Origin: Leishmania infantum JPCM5
Taxonomy: Eukaryota > Euglenozoa > Kinetoplastea > Trypanosomatida > Trypanosomatidae
NCBI RefSeq assembly: GCF_000002875.2
Contig: NC_009396.2
Span: forward strand, 501,986-565,985
Length of the DNA stretch: 64,000 bases
Direction of reading: 5' to 3'
Of this stretch, positions 11,501-20,961 are shown in pieces. How positions within the stretch are numbered: position 1 is the stretch's first letter; each line of letters begins with the position of its first letter. The notes under the pieces were generated by a model. It worked only from the letters and a program-made list of their open reading frames with translations, was not told the origin of the DNA and made no database searches. The position numbers and the translations under genes were made by a program.

Positions 11501-13416
11501 TGGCGTTTTGCAGTGTCGATGCGCTGAGTCTGTCGAATAGACTCATCGAGGCCATGCGGGGCGTCGGCGACACGGTCGATGCCCTGCTCGACGGCCGCCG
11601 CGTCGCGGAGGTGGTGTTGCTGAACGCTTACAAGGCGAATGTTCTGGAGAAGGTGCTGGATGGGCGACGGTGGGAGCCAACCACGGCCGAATACGCGAGG
11701 GGCTTCGGCTTCCCCGGCGAGGCGCACAAACACGACCGCAGCAAGGACAAATATCACGATGCCGGTGTCGGTTGCGCGGCACGTGCGACGGAGGTCGGCT
11801 CGCCTCGCGGCGACCAACGGCGCCACCTGCTGCAATCGTTGCGCCGTGCCGACTCTCATACAGTCACGCCATCTCCATCGTCGCTCATGCTGCGGTGGAT
11901 GCGCGTCCTCAAGCACAACTGCTGCTGGTGCGTCACACACGCCCCACCTATTAGTATTCTCGGACGATTTTTGCAACTTGTACGACGCGGGCTTGCAACG
12001 ATGGGGATCGTAAAAAAAGACCGCCGCGGCAACAGCCGACGCCAATCACGGAAGCCCTACCGCCATCACCGCCGTCCAAACCGGCCATGCCATCTTTCCT
12101 GCCGGCGGAGACGTCCGTCACAGCAAGAGGACCAGCAGCCATTCAAGAGTCCTCAATCTCTAGCGCCGGGCAGCGCGAGTGAAGCGACGGATGCGTGTCT
12201 GAGCAACCACTCGTCCGAGGACGATAACGGCCGCGGCGCTGATGCCTGCGCCTCGTCGTCGCCACTTAGCGACGATTCCGACGTTGACCGTGAAGCTGCA
12301 GCGGCGGCCACCGTGGCGCTGCTCACGAGCGGCAGTGTGCACGCCGTGACAGTGCGGAACGTGCAGTTTTGCTATCCCACTGCCCCTACGGTGCCGGTGT
12401 TCTCACACCCCATCACGTGCTCCTTCGTGCTCCAAGGCGACCGCGATGCGTCTTCGCCGTCGCCGTCGAGTGCCTCGCAGCCGCAGACGGCAAGGTGCGG
12501 CTGTAGCAGCAGAGGCCGTCTGGTGTGTCTTGTAGGGCCCAGCGGCCACGGCAAGTCTACTCTGCTCAGCCTGTTATTGGGGATGTACACGCATTACGGG
12601 ACGCCTAGTCGCGTCCTCGACAATGGCAACGATGCCAGCAGGGGTGGTGGCGGCGGCGAGGCGCAACAGCAGGGCGGCGCTGAAGCGCGGGAGGGAGAGG
12701 AGGCGCTCTTCAATCCTTCATGCCCTGCGGTCATTCCGGACATCGTGCTCACGCTGGCGTTGCCGCGTTCGCTGGCCTACTCCTCCGAAGAGCTGGGGTC
12801 AGCCGGCTTGCAGGATGCCACGCCGAGCCCAGCTGCATCTGCCATGTTGGAGATGGTTTATGAGCAGCTGTCTGTTGCCTCGATTCCGCGCGACATCCTT
12901 CGCGGAAAGCTCTTCAGTTTTGTGCCGCAGAACCCCGTGATCTTTTCCGGGGCCACCATAGCGCACAACATCAGCCTTGAGAATTACGTATCCCTTGAGC
13001 AGGAGGAGCTGCTGGCGGAGATTGCGCAGTGCGCTGCCTGGGCACACTGCGAGTACATTCAGCGCTTTCCGCAAGGCTTGCTGACGTACATTGCTGACAG
13101 CGGAACAGGGGCTTGGTCGTCTCCACTCGCGTCTGCAGGTACTGGAGGCTGCGGCGCCGGTGGTGGTGGTGTGGTGCGCCTCAGCATTGGCCAGGCGCAG
13201 CGACTGATGATGGCACGTGCTCTGTTCCACGGTCGGCGCGGCGGCACAGTGCTCGTGATGGACGAGCCCACCGCGAGTCTGGACAAGGAGGTGAAGCTGC
13301 AAATACTGGGCGAGTGGCGCGAGTTGCTGGACTCTGGTATTGTACGCGGCGCGATATGCGCAACCCACGATGACGATCTCATCGCGGTGGCAGATCAGGT
13401 CGTGCGTCTGCCGTAG
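8590..13416 (+). CDS. ABCB-type half transporter, very long
   Basis: A 1608-residue ABC transporter with one membrane domain followed by one nucleotide-binding domain. Hydrophobic segments occur at about residues 130-150, 430-450, 640-670, 710-735, 790-830 and 925-990. The intracellular-loop signature of ABCB exporters is clear near 745-800 (RRNTVKAELYEALTHLPLAFF). The NBD has Walker A GPSGHGKST (about 1316), Q-loop FVPQNPVIFSG (about 1443), signature LSIGQAQR (about 1531), Walker B VLVMDEPTASLD (about 1554) and H-loop ATHDDD (about 1591). Oddities: roughly 125 residues lie between Walker A and the Q-loop, far more than usual, partly Gly/Gln-rich; Ile replaces the first Gly of LSGGQ; long Ser/Arg/His-rich linkers precede the NBD. 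It would act as a homo- or heterodimer. Substrate and membrane are not predictable from the sequence. Confidence 0.88.
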   Translation: MYFHGPNSGGAVDGPSLSCSPPTICTGAQSTAAAALHDIHGQQRGPSPWSALSSYSTWINASFLRALHGAHAATLKAFGQSDGQRARNGDGVRESTLLPCAVARRLHAWYEALSTTRACAVVLPQDFDGPLVVHLTLLLIGWEVMQATSVYLRRRRAMRASAKAEAEATQACDENAADAQESRGLSTSRQSATAQVPSPPEMESVQTRQSLLPRNSTRAVHRLCSYWALIEKAVLAAPRKRAGAPTNVAALGWFVSSALAGRNSAQGGRNRRGFYRLPSDGAPHDAGTVLVLSDKSAFPVMTEPGGNSKRQPGATSSAASLVTAERPAEVAEPWRVMHFLWTDMVRYSVTYTELRQLLLGCSVAEIAKVFENAGDVDSYQGGLCAAYGARALQPIWRGRSSRNVSHEAAASTARCVTSPPSNGVSPSCYADPRAAVACVALTWYLSLVREVYDAVIVHEDVQRCAGALEELEEHSKAVYQHGVQVGLAFFEEELHSVSYRGAADARSGAGGGCASGQPHRHEHSMVLPEVESTADGHAVHAAASSSVSMAAGVHLSCHRAGNGNHLRCGDATDSPLALSPPPRGRGERVLVGATHAPIRVASPLACWAELNAALAALLWRRRLMKLLHVRSLFCYMYTGSVAKMVSSAVLAGLTCLSSRVATTGQVAREAISSNLDTYYRTHGERSPPGSHSDSGSGPLHGGAVSTQQRIIALCLLECMRLTVNTVLTRTTHAYINMAASQRRNTVKAELYEALTHLPLAFFDTHSFDEVEQIVYYVNDIEGVEVHVHHYVCGLVMSLFAMQHAVHQLPRRARLLVGATVAVSLTIKCIGQRIKQWVQVAQRTGGVLPPWLRGYESGGVAPGTTELDAQVEENTESNARQGGVMLRGLDILAVLPQLRPYAADLSLMRWWTRHTHACSAAAGATEASTFLQGVLVLPFQAYGHLLPAFGGALMTFADWVLPTLVASYGASMAFCSVDALSLSNRLIEAMRGVGDTVDALLDGRRVAEVVLLNAYKANVLEKVLDGRRWEPTTAEYARGFGFPGEAHKHDRSKDKYHDAGVGCAARATEVGSPRGDQRRHLLQSLRRADSHTVTPSPSSLMLRWMRVLKHNCCWCVTHAPPISILGRFLQLVRRGLATMGIVKKDRRGNSRRQSRKPYRHHRRPNRPCHLSCRRRRPSQQEDQQPFKSPQSLAPGSASEATDACLSNHSSEDDNGRGADACASSSPLSDDSDVDREAAAAATVALLTSGSVHAVTVRNVQFCYPTAPTVPVFSHPITCSFVLQGDRDASSPSPSSASQPQTARCGCSSRGRLVCLVGPSGHGKSTLLSLLLGMYTHYGTPSRVLDNGNDASRGGGGGEAQQQGGAEAREGEEALFNPSCPAVIPDIVLTLALPRSLAYSSEELGSAGLQDATPSPAASAMLEMVYEQLSVASIPRDILRGKLFSFVPQNPVIFSGATIAHNISLENYVSLEQEELLAEIAQCAAWAHCEYIQRFPQGLLTYIADSGTGAWSSPLASAGTGGCGAGGGGVVRLSIGQAQRLMMARALFHGRRGGTVLVMDEPTASLDKEVKLQILGEWRELLDSGIVRGAICATHDDDLIAVADQVVRLP

Positions 13417-14817
13417 CCTCGGAGAGGCTGAGACTCACGTGCATATTGTCTCGGCCAAAAAGGAGGGTGGTAAGGGGGCGTGCTGATGGGTGCCGTGGCT
13501 TCCTCACTCCGCGCGTGCCTGCATCCTTGCAATGTCTGTGTACTGCCCCTCGACGGGGCGCGAGTGAGTGCACGAGCACTGCCAAGAGGCTCCTACTGCT
13601 GTTGCTGCTGCACAGTCGGCTCTCAAGAGCAGTGACAGGAGACAACGAAGGAAAGACTCGTCGAAGGACGCAACGGTGCCGGTGGAGTCGAGCATGTGTG
13701 TGAAGTGAGGCATAGAAAGCGGGCGACAAGACGCCCTTCTGCCTCTCTCCCTACTGCTGGCATCATCGCTGTTCGTGAACCGGGACGCGTGCTGGTCAGG
13801 TTACCGGATGGAGGCGCTGGGTTCGCTTCGTGATGCTGACGTGCCCAACGTGATTCCTTCTCTACCGTGTCTTTTATGTGCGCCCTCTCACATCTTTTAA
13901 CGGTACCTGTTCGTCTTCTGCAGCCGGCTGCCGTGTTGGGCACCCACCCTCATCTATCCCTCATCAGCATTCCCAGCCCGCCTACCCTTCATGCTCTCGC
14001 TCGTCGATGAATGGCGTAGTATGCGTCCGCCAACGAAGAAGCAAGTGAGACGTTGCGCTTGCTGACCGTGACCGCGGAGCGCCGCTTCAGTTGATGCGCT
14101 CTTTCTGTGCTGAGTTTCTCGCCTTCTCCCTTTCTGACAGCATCTTTCACCGCTTCAGCGCATGAGGGTCGGAGGAGGACGACGCACACTGGTAGGCGCG
14201 GACTCACGGACAGCGCTGCTGTCTCTTCACGGCAACACTTGCGTCTTTGCTTCTCTCCTGTACCCCATCTGCTGTGGCTGATTGCCCGCGCTGCGTATGC
14301 CCCCCTGTGCGCTCCCAGCTCCTCTATCCCTTATCCGCTTGAGATGTCGTCCGTTCGCGCTGGTGATGAGGAAAGCATCTCTTGCCCAGCGTGCCGACAC
14401 GCTAACCGAGACGGTAGCAGTGTGCCGCACCTTGCCCAGCTGGTGTGCCGCTCTTCGTGGCACGTGTTCGCTTCCCTCCGCGTGCCGTCTTCGTTGTGCA
14501 CGCGCGAGCGCATGCTTGCCTTGTGTACTCCCGTCTCTGGCGGTGCCTAAGGAACGCCTTCTCGCTCTCTCGCCCACTCTTTCTAAATGCGCCCCTTCAC
14601 TGAAACCGGCACTCTGTGCGTGTGTGTGAAAGAGCCTTTGCCGCGTCATGGCAGACGCTCCGCAGCGTCTTGTAGGCCGCTGTACGCAACGCATTCGACA
14701 GATGCTGGACATGCTGCATGATGGTGCTCTCCCCGCACGCACACCCACCACCGCTGTCTCTCTCACCTCAACGCCCATCCGCTTTACCTGTTCTTCATGA
14801 ATGTCTCTCATACACAC

Positions 14818-14858
14818 ACATGTATATATATATATACATGTATACATATATGTATACA
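14818..14858. repeat. Two abutting AT-rich perfect palindromes
   Basis: Bases 14818-14841 form a perfect 24-bp palindrome (ACATGT arms around alternating AT), and 14839-14858 form a second perfect 20-bp palindrome (TGTATAC arms). Both can extrude as cruciforms or fold as RNA hairpins. Confidence 0.85.
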
Positions 14859-15110
14859 CATGTAAGCACACGAGCACGCGCGCCGTAAACGCGGCGGTGT
14901 CTCTCTCTCTCACACGCTCGCTTTCTGTCTCTGTCTGTGTTCTTTGTTCTGCTGCGGAAGCGAAGCATCTACTCTACGCACTCCGCGCACATCAACACCG
15001 CCGCCCCAAGCCTCTTCAGGCGTCTCGACGCGCTCTGGTTCTTCGCGTTTTGTGTGTGACCTCCTCGATCGCTCGCTTGCCTTCTCTCTGTGCATTGCGA
15101 CTTCTGCACG

Positions 15111-15137
15111 TTTTTTTTTTCGGTGTTGCGCTTCGAG
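15111..15137 (+). promoter_or_regulatory. Candidate trans-splice acceptor very close to an ATG
   Basis: Ten T (15111-15120) are followed by GCGCTTCGAG with AG at 15136-15137. That is only two bases before the ATG at 15140, so the true start may be this ATG with an almost absent 5' UTR or the next in-frame ATG at 15284. Confidence 0.4.
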
Positions 15138-15139
15138 GA

Positions 15140-16828
15140 ATGGCGTCTGTCGGCAGTTTTGTGCACACTACCGACCCTGCGGTGGCTGCCCTGGAGTCGC
15201 CGCCGTTACACACCGAAACCCGTTTGCGGCGTCCGAGCGCTGACTCGCAGAGCACGAGCTATTGGAACCGTTTTTCGGGCAGCATGCTGGATAACTCGAA
15301 GTCGAATGGTGGCCCCAAGCATGCATCTACTTGTCACCCCCGCGCGCCACACGACCTACCCTCGAGTGTGACGCGCTTTCTCTGCCTCAGCAGCTCGTCG
15401 AGCCCGGCTGCAGCCAAGCATCTGCGGCGCCAGCTGCTGGTCGTGCGCGACTGCTGCGTCACACTCGGCAACAAGGTAAAGGGCGGCGAGCTGCTTTCGC
15501 TTGGCGGAGGTCAAATTTCGCGCAAAATGGAGGCGACGGCGGACTTCAACAGCTGCCTCGGCGTCCTCTTTGCCGCTTCTCTCATCTTCACGGGTGAGAC
15601 GGAGGGCGTTGCCAAGGACACCCTATGCAGCGTCGTGGCGATGCTCAAGTCCGCCCAAGAGAGCGGCGACGAGAAGGTCTTCCGTGCCGCCGTTGTCAAC
15701 ATAGTCAACCGCATCCTCCTTTGCACGCCGCTGAAGCCGCCTGCGCGCAACGCTGCCAAGGAGGCGGCACGGAAGAACGCTGGGAAGCAGCAGGAACACG
15801 CTAGACAGGAGCCGAAGTTGAAGGACGAGTGCCTCGACTTTCTGACTGTCGAGGACGGTGCTCCGGTGCTGCTGGAAGGTGTGTGGAAGCGCTGGCTGCG
15901 CTACTTCGAGGATGGCTACGTTCGCTACGTGGAGAAGCTCATGACTGAAGAGCACCAGGCCTTGGAAGCTGCGGCGGCCGCAGCCGAGGCAGATGATGAG
16001 GACAAAGACGAGGAAGCCCAGTATGTCGACGGCGTACCCGCCACAGCAACCCAGACCATATCTACGGTTCCGCTCTTCACCCCGTGGCAGGATTATTGGA
16101 AGTCGCCGACGAGCGCCTATGCGCAGTTCTGCTACTTCCTGCTCGCCATCTTCTTTGTGCGCACCAAGGACTTCTCGCTCAACTACCTTGCCCGTGTCAC
16201 GAAGCTAGTGCAGTACTTCACGTACCAGCTGGAGTCTAAGGACGGTGAGCCCATTGCGGTGAGGACGGACACGGATGCGGAGGAGGAAAGTGCGCAGTCG
16301 GAGGACGAAGACGACGAGACTGCACCGCCGCAGCAGGAGGGGCGACAGGAGAAGCGGGCGCACTCCTTGCCGATGCCCGAGTACGACAAGGCCGTTACTC
16401 AGCGCAGATTTACGATGGCTCGACGGTCTGGTTCGCGGGGGCTCGCGCCTACGGTGGTGTCGGTCAAGAAGGCTGAGAAACCGCGCCGGCATTGTCACAA
16501 GTGCTTCTTAACGGACGTGCTTCCAGGAGAACTGCGCCCGTCGGTCGAAGCGGTGCGGCAGGAGGAGGCGGAAGCGGCTGCCAGGGACTCAGAGGAGCAC
16601 TCGCACCTGCCCCTGGTGCGTCGCTCGGACAATCTGGACCTCTGCGACCCCTCGACCACTCCGCAGCGCGAGCGCGAGCAGCTCGACGCCTGTGACGCGT
16701 CAACGGAGTCCGTGCAGGGCGTGTGGGACCCCGCAGCAGCGGAGTCACTCGAAGGGTCAGAGGAGCAGCGCAGCGTATCCAACGCGATGGCACTGGCGAC
16801 GCCAAAGGAGGGCGCCGAGAGCCTTTAA
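15140..16828 (+). CDS. Unrecognised conserved-looking helical protein
   Basis: A 562-residue protein that I do not recognise. After a Ser-rich N-terminus there is a helical, globular-looking part (about residues 90-200: LVVRDCCVTLGNKVKGGELL, then FNSCLGVLFAASLIF), a Lys/Ala-rich linker, a second helical part with many aromatics (about 310-370: PWQDYWKSPTSAYAQFCYFL and NYLARVTKLVQYF), and an acidic, charged C-terminal region. No catalytic motif or confident membrane segment is seen. The ATG at 15140 lies two bases after the best splice AG; the next in-frame ATG (15284) would give a protein 48 residues shorter without touching the globular parts. Coding is supported by length and by residue composition unlike the spacer frames. 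Confidence 0.7.
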   Translation: MASVGSFVHTTDPAVAALESPPLHTETRLRRPSADSQSTSYWNRFSGSMLDNSKSNGGPKHASTCHPRAPHDLPSSVTRFLCLSSSSSPAAAKHLRRQLLVVRDCCVTLGNKVKGGELLSLGGGQISRKMEATADFNSCLGVLFAASLIFTGETEGVAKDTLCSVVAMLKSAQESGDEKVFRAAVVNIVNRILLCTPLKPPARNAAKEAARKNAGKQQEHARQEPKLKDECLDFLTVEDGAPVLLEGVWKRWLRYFEDGYVRYVEKLMTEEHQALEAAAAAAEADDEDKDEEAQYVDGVPATATQTISTVPLFTPWQDYWKSPTSAYAQFCYFLLAIFFVRTKDFSLNYLARVTKLVQYFTYQLESKDGEPIAVRTDTDAEEESAQSEDEDDETAPPQQEGRQEKRAHSLPMPEYDKAVTQRRFTMARRSGSRGLAPTVVSVKKAEKPRRHCHKCFLTDVLPGELRPSVEAVRQEEAEAAARDSEEHSHLPLVRRSDNLDLCDPSTTPQREREQLDACDASTESVQGVWDPAAAESLEGSEEQRSVSNAMALATPKEGAESL

Positions 16829-17216
16829 AAGCCCTTGTTCATACTACCAGCTGGGTCGCAAGGCACCTTTGCTCCTCACGTGGCGTCCGCTGCCCAGTGT
16901 CACGAGCCACTTCCTTTGCCTTGCGGATTCTCTCCTCCGTATCCGATTGCGGCGCCTCTAACTGCGTGGCGTCCTCTTCGCCTACACACGTCTGTGGTCG
17001 CTGTTATCGGCGCTGCTGTTCTTGTCCTCCTTCGTTTCTTTTCGACTCGCCTGCTCGTTTCACGTCTGCAAACGCTGGCCCACGCCATGACGCGCATGCC
17101 AATGCATCAACGCTCCGAAACAAAGGAAGCAGCGCTCCAGCGCCGTCACCCATCCAGCAAACCTTCTTTATGGGCACGCATCCAGGCTACCCGTGTGTGC
17201 CTTCCCGACCCGCAGG
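16829..17216. other. Spacer before the first DIRE
   Basis: Pyrimidine-rich intergenic sequence with no gene recognised. It is the unique left flank of the retroposon copy and shares no visible similarity with the left flank of the second copy. Confidence 0.6.
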
Positions 17217-18843
17217 GCGCACACGAGCGGTGAAACAGGGCAGCATCCGCCCGTCCCCCTTCGCGTCCCACTACGAGACCCTCCTCCACGCTCTTCAAGC
17301 TGCCCACGGTGCGTGAGCTCGACGTGGCACTCCGTGAAATCAGCTGCGGCTCCGCCCCGGGCGTCGACGAGGGTGACGGTGAGGCCATCGACCCCCCCCC
17401 CCTCCCGGTGCACGGCAGCGGGGGGAGCGCTGCTGGCAATCGCCAACCAGAGCGCCACCAACAGCCGCGTCGCTGGTGCATGGAAAGGGGAGACTCCCCT
17501 TGTACCTCATTCCCCCCTCCTAAGGCCGCACAACCCCGATGACGCTCCCGCGTCCCGCCGCCCCCGTTGCACGGAACAGCACTCTGCGCCTGTTAACCGA
17601 GCAAACAATCTAGCGAGGACTGCGCGATGATCTGCAAAACAGACTTCCACCACAGCAGTTTGTCTAACGTCCTCAGCACTTCACCGCAGACCCTCCACCC
17701 CCCCCCCTCCTCCCCCCTTCCGCTGCCGCCGGACTCTCTCCTCCACAACGCCGTCAGGCACCAGACGGGCACCGTGACTGGAGCAACGTTTGTGGACGCT
17801 ACGCGTGCGCGTGTGACTGGGCAGATGACGGCGCTGCCATCACGGCACCGAGGAGGCTCAGCGTAGACCTTCGCCTAACTCGCTGGACCATGAACGCGTC
17901 TTGCGATGGTGGCGCCCGTGCTGGCCTCGAGAAGGCTGCTTCCGAGGCGGCCTTCCCCTTTCATCACGTGGAGTGGGGCCGCTGAGTGTGGTGCTCGGCA
18001 AGGCACACGGACTGCGCCACGCCCTCTGTGCTGATGACCGCACATTCCCGAAGCCCTCCACAGCCGACGATTTCATAGGCGCCACACTACCGTCCGCCCT
18101 CTGGAAGGCAGAGCACTGCACACGGGAGCGCTTCGTGGGTGTGTGGGCGCCCCCTCCCCCTTCCCCCCAGGAGGCAGCACACCGTGCTTGGCGCGCGACA
18201 CCGCAACGAGCCGAGGATGCGGTAGTGCGAGCGGTGCGCGCGGGCGGTGCCCGGCACCGCTGGCACGGCGCATCGCATCGCAAGGAGGCGCGACGGGGTC
18301 TACACGGATGAGCCCCACAGTGCGTGTGTGCGAAGCAAGCGGCATCCCCTACGTGCGACCTGGCTGCGCGGATGGGGCGCTGACGCCGGCGGCATGACGA
18401 GGGCAGCCCGAGTGACACGGCCGAGTGCTCCAGACTCCGCACTGTGAAGGGCGCCCGCACCGTACTGTGGAATGCCGCGGCTTGAGGTGGTTTTGGGCGG
18501 AACGTGGCATGCAGGCGGCGTGCGCATGGCCTGCGAGAGCCCTGACCTGAGGCTGGCCCGCTTCCTCCCGGAGCTGATGCGGCGCCTGCACGCAGACTAC
18601 CCCCTCGTGCCCGCACGACAGACGCCACGGCTGCTGCCCTCGAGCGCGACCGTGGGCGCAGCAGGCATGCGAAGGGGGAAAGGGGAAGAGCTCGGCAGAC
18701 GCTGTGCCCGATCCGACGGCAGGACGCTTCGTTGTAGACGACCACGATGAAGCCGTGGTGCCACGGAGGCCGGTGAGCTGTGGTTGTGCACGCGTCTGTT
18801 TGTTGACGTGTTCGAGGCGCAGCGGACGCGCTGGCGCGGAAAG
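17217..18843 (+). mobile_element. Degenerate ingi/L1Tc-related retroposon (DIRE), copy 1
   Basis: A decayed non-LTR retroposon. In broken + strand frames it still reads like the ingi/L1Tc reverse transcriptase: LPTVRELDVALREISCGSAPGVD (about 17300-17370, compare the usual 'alreLpcGkAPGpDG'), then, after a shift at a C-run, AWKGETPLVPHSPLLRPHNP (about 17478-17540), matching the 'W+.g.lvPLlKp.k' block. Later parts are scrambled by further stops and shifts. The unit is about 1627 bp and almost identical in length and sequence to 56270-57896, with about two dozen differences by eye, and it shares its disabling shifts with that copy. No poly(A) tail or target-site duplication is evident at the edges. 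DIREs are known relics in Leishmania. Unrelated-looking long frames on either strand here are artefacts. Confidence 0.82.
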
Positions 18844-20079
18844 CGTCTCTACTAGGGATGACGAGGAAGGGGGGCCACAGATCTCTGTGGTATCCGGGGT
18901 TCAGCTGAGGACGGCGTGATGTTATAAATGAAGAGGGATGTTTTTTTTTTCGTGCTTCGGGGTTGCACGCGTGAGGCGGTGCTGGAACGCTCGCACTGCC
19001 GGTACGGAGGTGTTCGCTATCTTCTGGGTCGCTCTTGGAAAGTGTGCTCGGCCTGAGGTTTAGTCTCTCGTCGCTGCTTCGATCGTTTTTCTCGCATCTC
19101 TTCGGGCTCGGAGGAAGCGCTTATCGTGATGGTGAAAGTAGACAGGAGAAATCAACACTGTGCGGGGTGCCGGTGTGATCAGGCCCAAGAGGAAGGTTGC
19201 TCCCGTCTCCATGCATCGACATGTAAGGAGCTATCGTGCGCGGCGGAGTATGCTGGTGGTGCCTCTCTATGCCCAATGCTGCCCCGGTGCTGCGCTGTGT
19301 CGATCCCATCACCGCCTGCGCACCGGCTGTGCTGCATCTATGCATGGTCGCGGCGCTTGTTGGCCACTTCTTCTTTCGCTCGCTCTTGCTCTCACTACCC
19401 CCCCTTCCACTCCTTGCTGTCGTTTTCTCTTCTCCGGGGCTGCGTACTGCGTCTTGACCCATACAGTGACTCAGGCGTCTCTTATACAGGTGTCCACATA
19501 CGCGTACACGTAGACGTTGGGTATTATACTGCAGATCTCATCTGCGTTGCTCGCGCTGGAGATCGTCGCTATTACAACTTCCACCCGTACTTGTCTTCTG
19601 TCTCTCTGTTTTCGGGACACGGCCTTTTTTACCTTCCTTGCATTGTCTGTGGCGCACATCGCTCCCATCGACAGCTGTGCGTGTGCCGAAGCACTTGCAG
19701 CAGCATTACTGTTATCGGTCTTCAAGAAAAAAAAATACGGCCGCCCCCTCTCTTCGTGCCGCTGCTGAACACCTTCCTTTCCCATTGGTCGTGGGGGCAC
19801 GGCTATCGACTGCGCAACGCATCTTTATCCCTTCCTCATACCCCTCCTCCCGTGACGCCACACGTGCGCTATATCGCGGTTGTGTGCGCGCCCGTTAGTG
19901 TTGGTGAGAGTCAGTGCGCGTGCGTTGCCTCGTGACGGAGTTGGCGCTTTTTGTGTGTTCCGTCCGCTCTTATGTCAGCTCTTTTTCCGCCTTCCGCATC
20001 ACCGTCTCTGTGCAGCTCGCTCGCTGTCCTCTACGACTCCAGCGAAGCCTCGGCTGTCTGCGCGAGGGCGTTGTTGGCC
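18844..20079. other. Spacer after DIRE copy 1
   Basis: No gene accepted. It has a T10 run (18941-18950), an A-run (about 19727-19735) and long C/T tracts. A 269-codon open frame (from about 19126) is Cys/Ser/Leu-rich and looks like open spacer rather than protein. Confidence 0.55.
19979..20015 (+). promoter_or_regulatory. Candidate trans-splice acceptor for the TMEM41-like gene
   Basis: A dense C/T tract (about 19979-20010) leads to TGTGCAG with AG at 20014-20015, 65 nt before the ATG at 20080. This supports 20080 rather than the more upstream in-frame ATGs. Confidence 0.5.
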
Positions 20080-20961
20080 ATGGCCATCACCATGCACGTG
20101 GGCAATCAGGTGGAGAGACCCGCACGCAATGCACTGCGTGTGCTCGTGCCCCTCTTCACCTGCCTCTTCTTCCTCTTGTACATCACGGGAACGTTCAGCG
20201 TCTTCAGTCGCGTGCAGGAGATTGTTCAGGCCGAGGAGACATCGCTGCGCTCTGCGTCTGGGATTGCGGAGTTCTGCAAGGATCTGCAGAAGCTGGCGCA
20301 GCAGCAGTACTGGCAAGTGCTGTTCTTCATCACGTCGCTCTACCTCACACTGCAAACGTTCTGCGTTCCCGGCACGGTGGTGTTGAACGCCGCAGTCGGG
20401 GCGGTTATGGGCACCTTGTCGGGTGTGCCCTACTGCACCATGTTGGGGACCATGGGCTCGATGTGCTGCTTCCTGTTCTCCCGCATCGTCGGCACGTCGC
20501 TTGTGGAGGCGGTGGACGCGCGGCTGATGCGCGGAAAGGGCCTCACAAAAATTCGCAGCCAAGTCTCCCATCACCGCGCGGACTTGTTCGTGTATTTGCT
20601 TTTTCTTCGTCTGACCCCCATTTTGCCGAACTGGCTAGTGAACCTGGCCTCCCCGGTGCTCGGGGTGCCGCTGCACACGTTCGCGGGGGCGACACTGTTA
20701 GGCATCGTGCCGCAGACGTACTTGACCGTGCGCTTCGGCTCGTTGGCGCACTCGGGGGGACCTGGGGAGAAGAAACGCATTGTCACGCCGTGGGACACGC
20801 TGCTGCTGGCCGTCACCGGAGTGAGCATCCTCGTCGGGTTCCGGCTCAAGAAGAAATTCGCGCAGAGCCGGAAGGACGGCGGCAGTGGTGGAGTCGCCGC
20901 GGACAGGTTCTCTGGCATCACCGCATCAAGCGGTAGCGTATGTGCGCCGCCGCTGGTGTAG
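20080..20961 (+). CDS. VTT-domain (TMEM41/DedA-like) membrane protein
   Basis: A 293-residue multi-pass membrane protein with a VTT (SNARE-associated Golgi protein) domain. An N-terminal membrane segment (about residues 20-40) is followed by the segment around residue 85 that enters VPGTVVLNAAVGAVMG, a Gly-rich stretch ending CCFLFSR (about 125), and the hallmark second half RLTPILPNWLVNLASPVL (about 177-195) with the amphipathic/re-entrant LLGIVPQTYLTVRFG (about 207-222). A last membrane segment (about 245-260) is followed by a basic tail containing KKK. TMEM41B and VMP1 are ER phospholipid scramblases needed for autophagy and lipid mobilisation; an ER scramblase role is inferred from the family. 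The start was chosen by the splice signal just upstream; in-frame ATGs further up would add a Ser/Ala-rich leader. Confidence 0.82.
   Translation: MAITMHVGNQVERPARNALRVLVPLFTCLFFLLYITGTFSVFSRVQEIVQAEETSLRSASGIAEFCKDLQKLAQQQYWQVLFFITSLYLTLQTFCVPGTVVLNAAVGAVMGTLSGVPYCTMLGTMGSMCCFLFSRIVGTSLVEAVDARLMRGKGLTKIRSQVSHHRADLFVYLLFLRLTPILPNWLVNLASPVLGVPLHTFAGATLLGIVPQTYLTVRFGSLAHSGGPGEKKRIVTPWDTLLLAVTGVSILVGFRLKKKFAQSRKDGGSGGVAADRFSGITASSGSVCAPPLV

Larger units (their letters stand above)
13417..15139. other. 1.7 kb spacer with AT palindromes
   Basis: No gene recognised. The frame of the next gene is open back to 14801, but that upstream part is microsatellite and Leu/Ser/Arg filler. It contains the adjacent palindromes at 14818-14858 and a T10 run at 15111-15120. 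Confidence 0.6.

Noticed and set aside
17858..18745. 295-codon minus-strand frame inside DIRE copy 1 (and its twin at 56929-57798)
   Set aside because: Antisense shadow of the decayed retroposon; Arg/Ala/Ser-rich and present only because the GC-rich complement lacks stops.
16829..18843. Target-site duplication around DIRE copy 1
   Set aside because: The bases flanking both edges were compared and show no repeat of useful length; the same holds for copy 2.
19126..19935. 269-codon open frame on the + strand before the TMEM41-like gene
   Set aside because: Rich in Cys, Ser, Leu and Arg, overlaps splice-signal tracts, and has no domain pattern; typical of open GC/pyrimidine-rich spacer.
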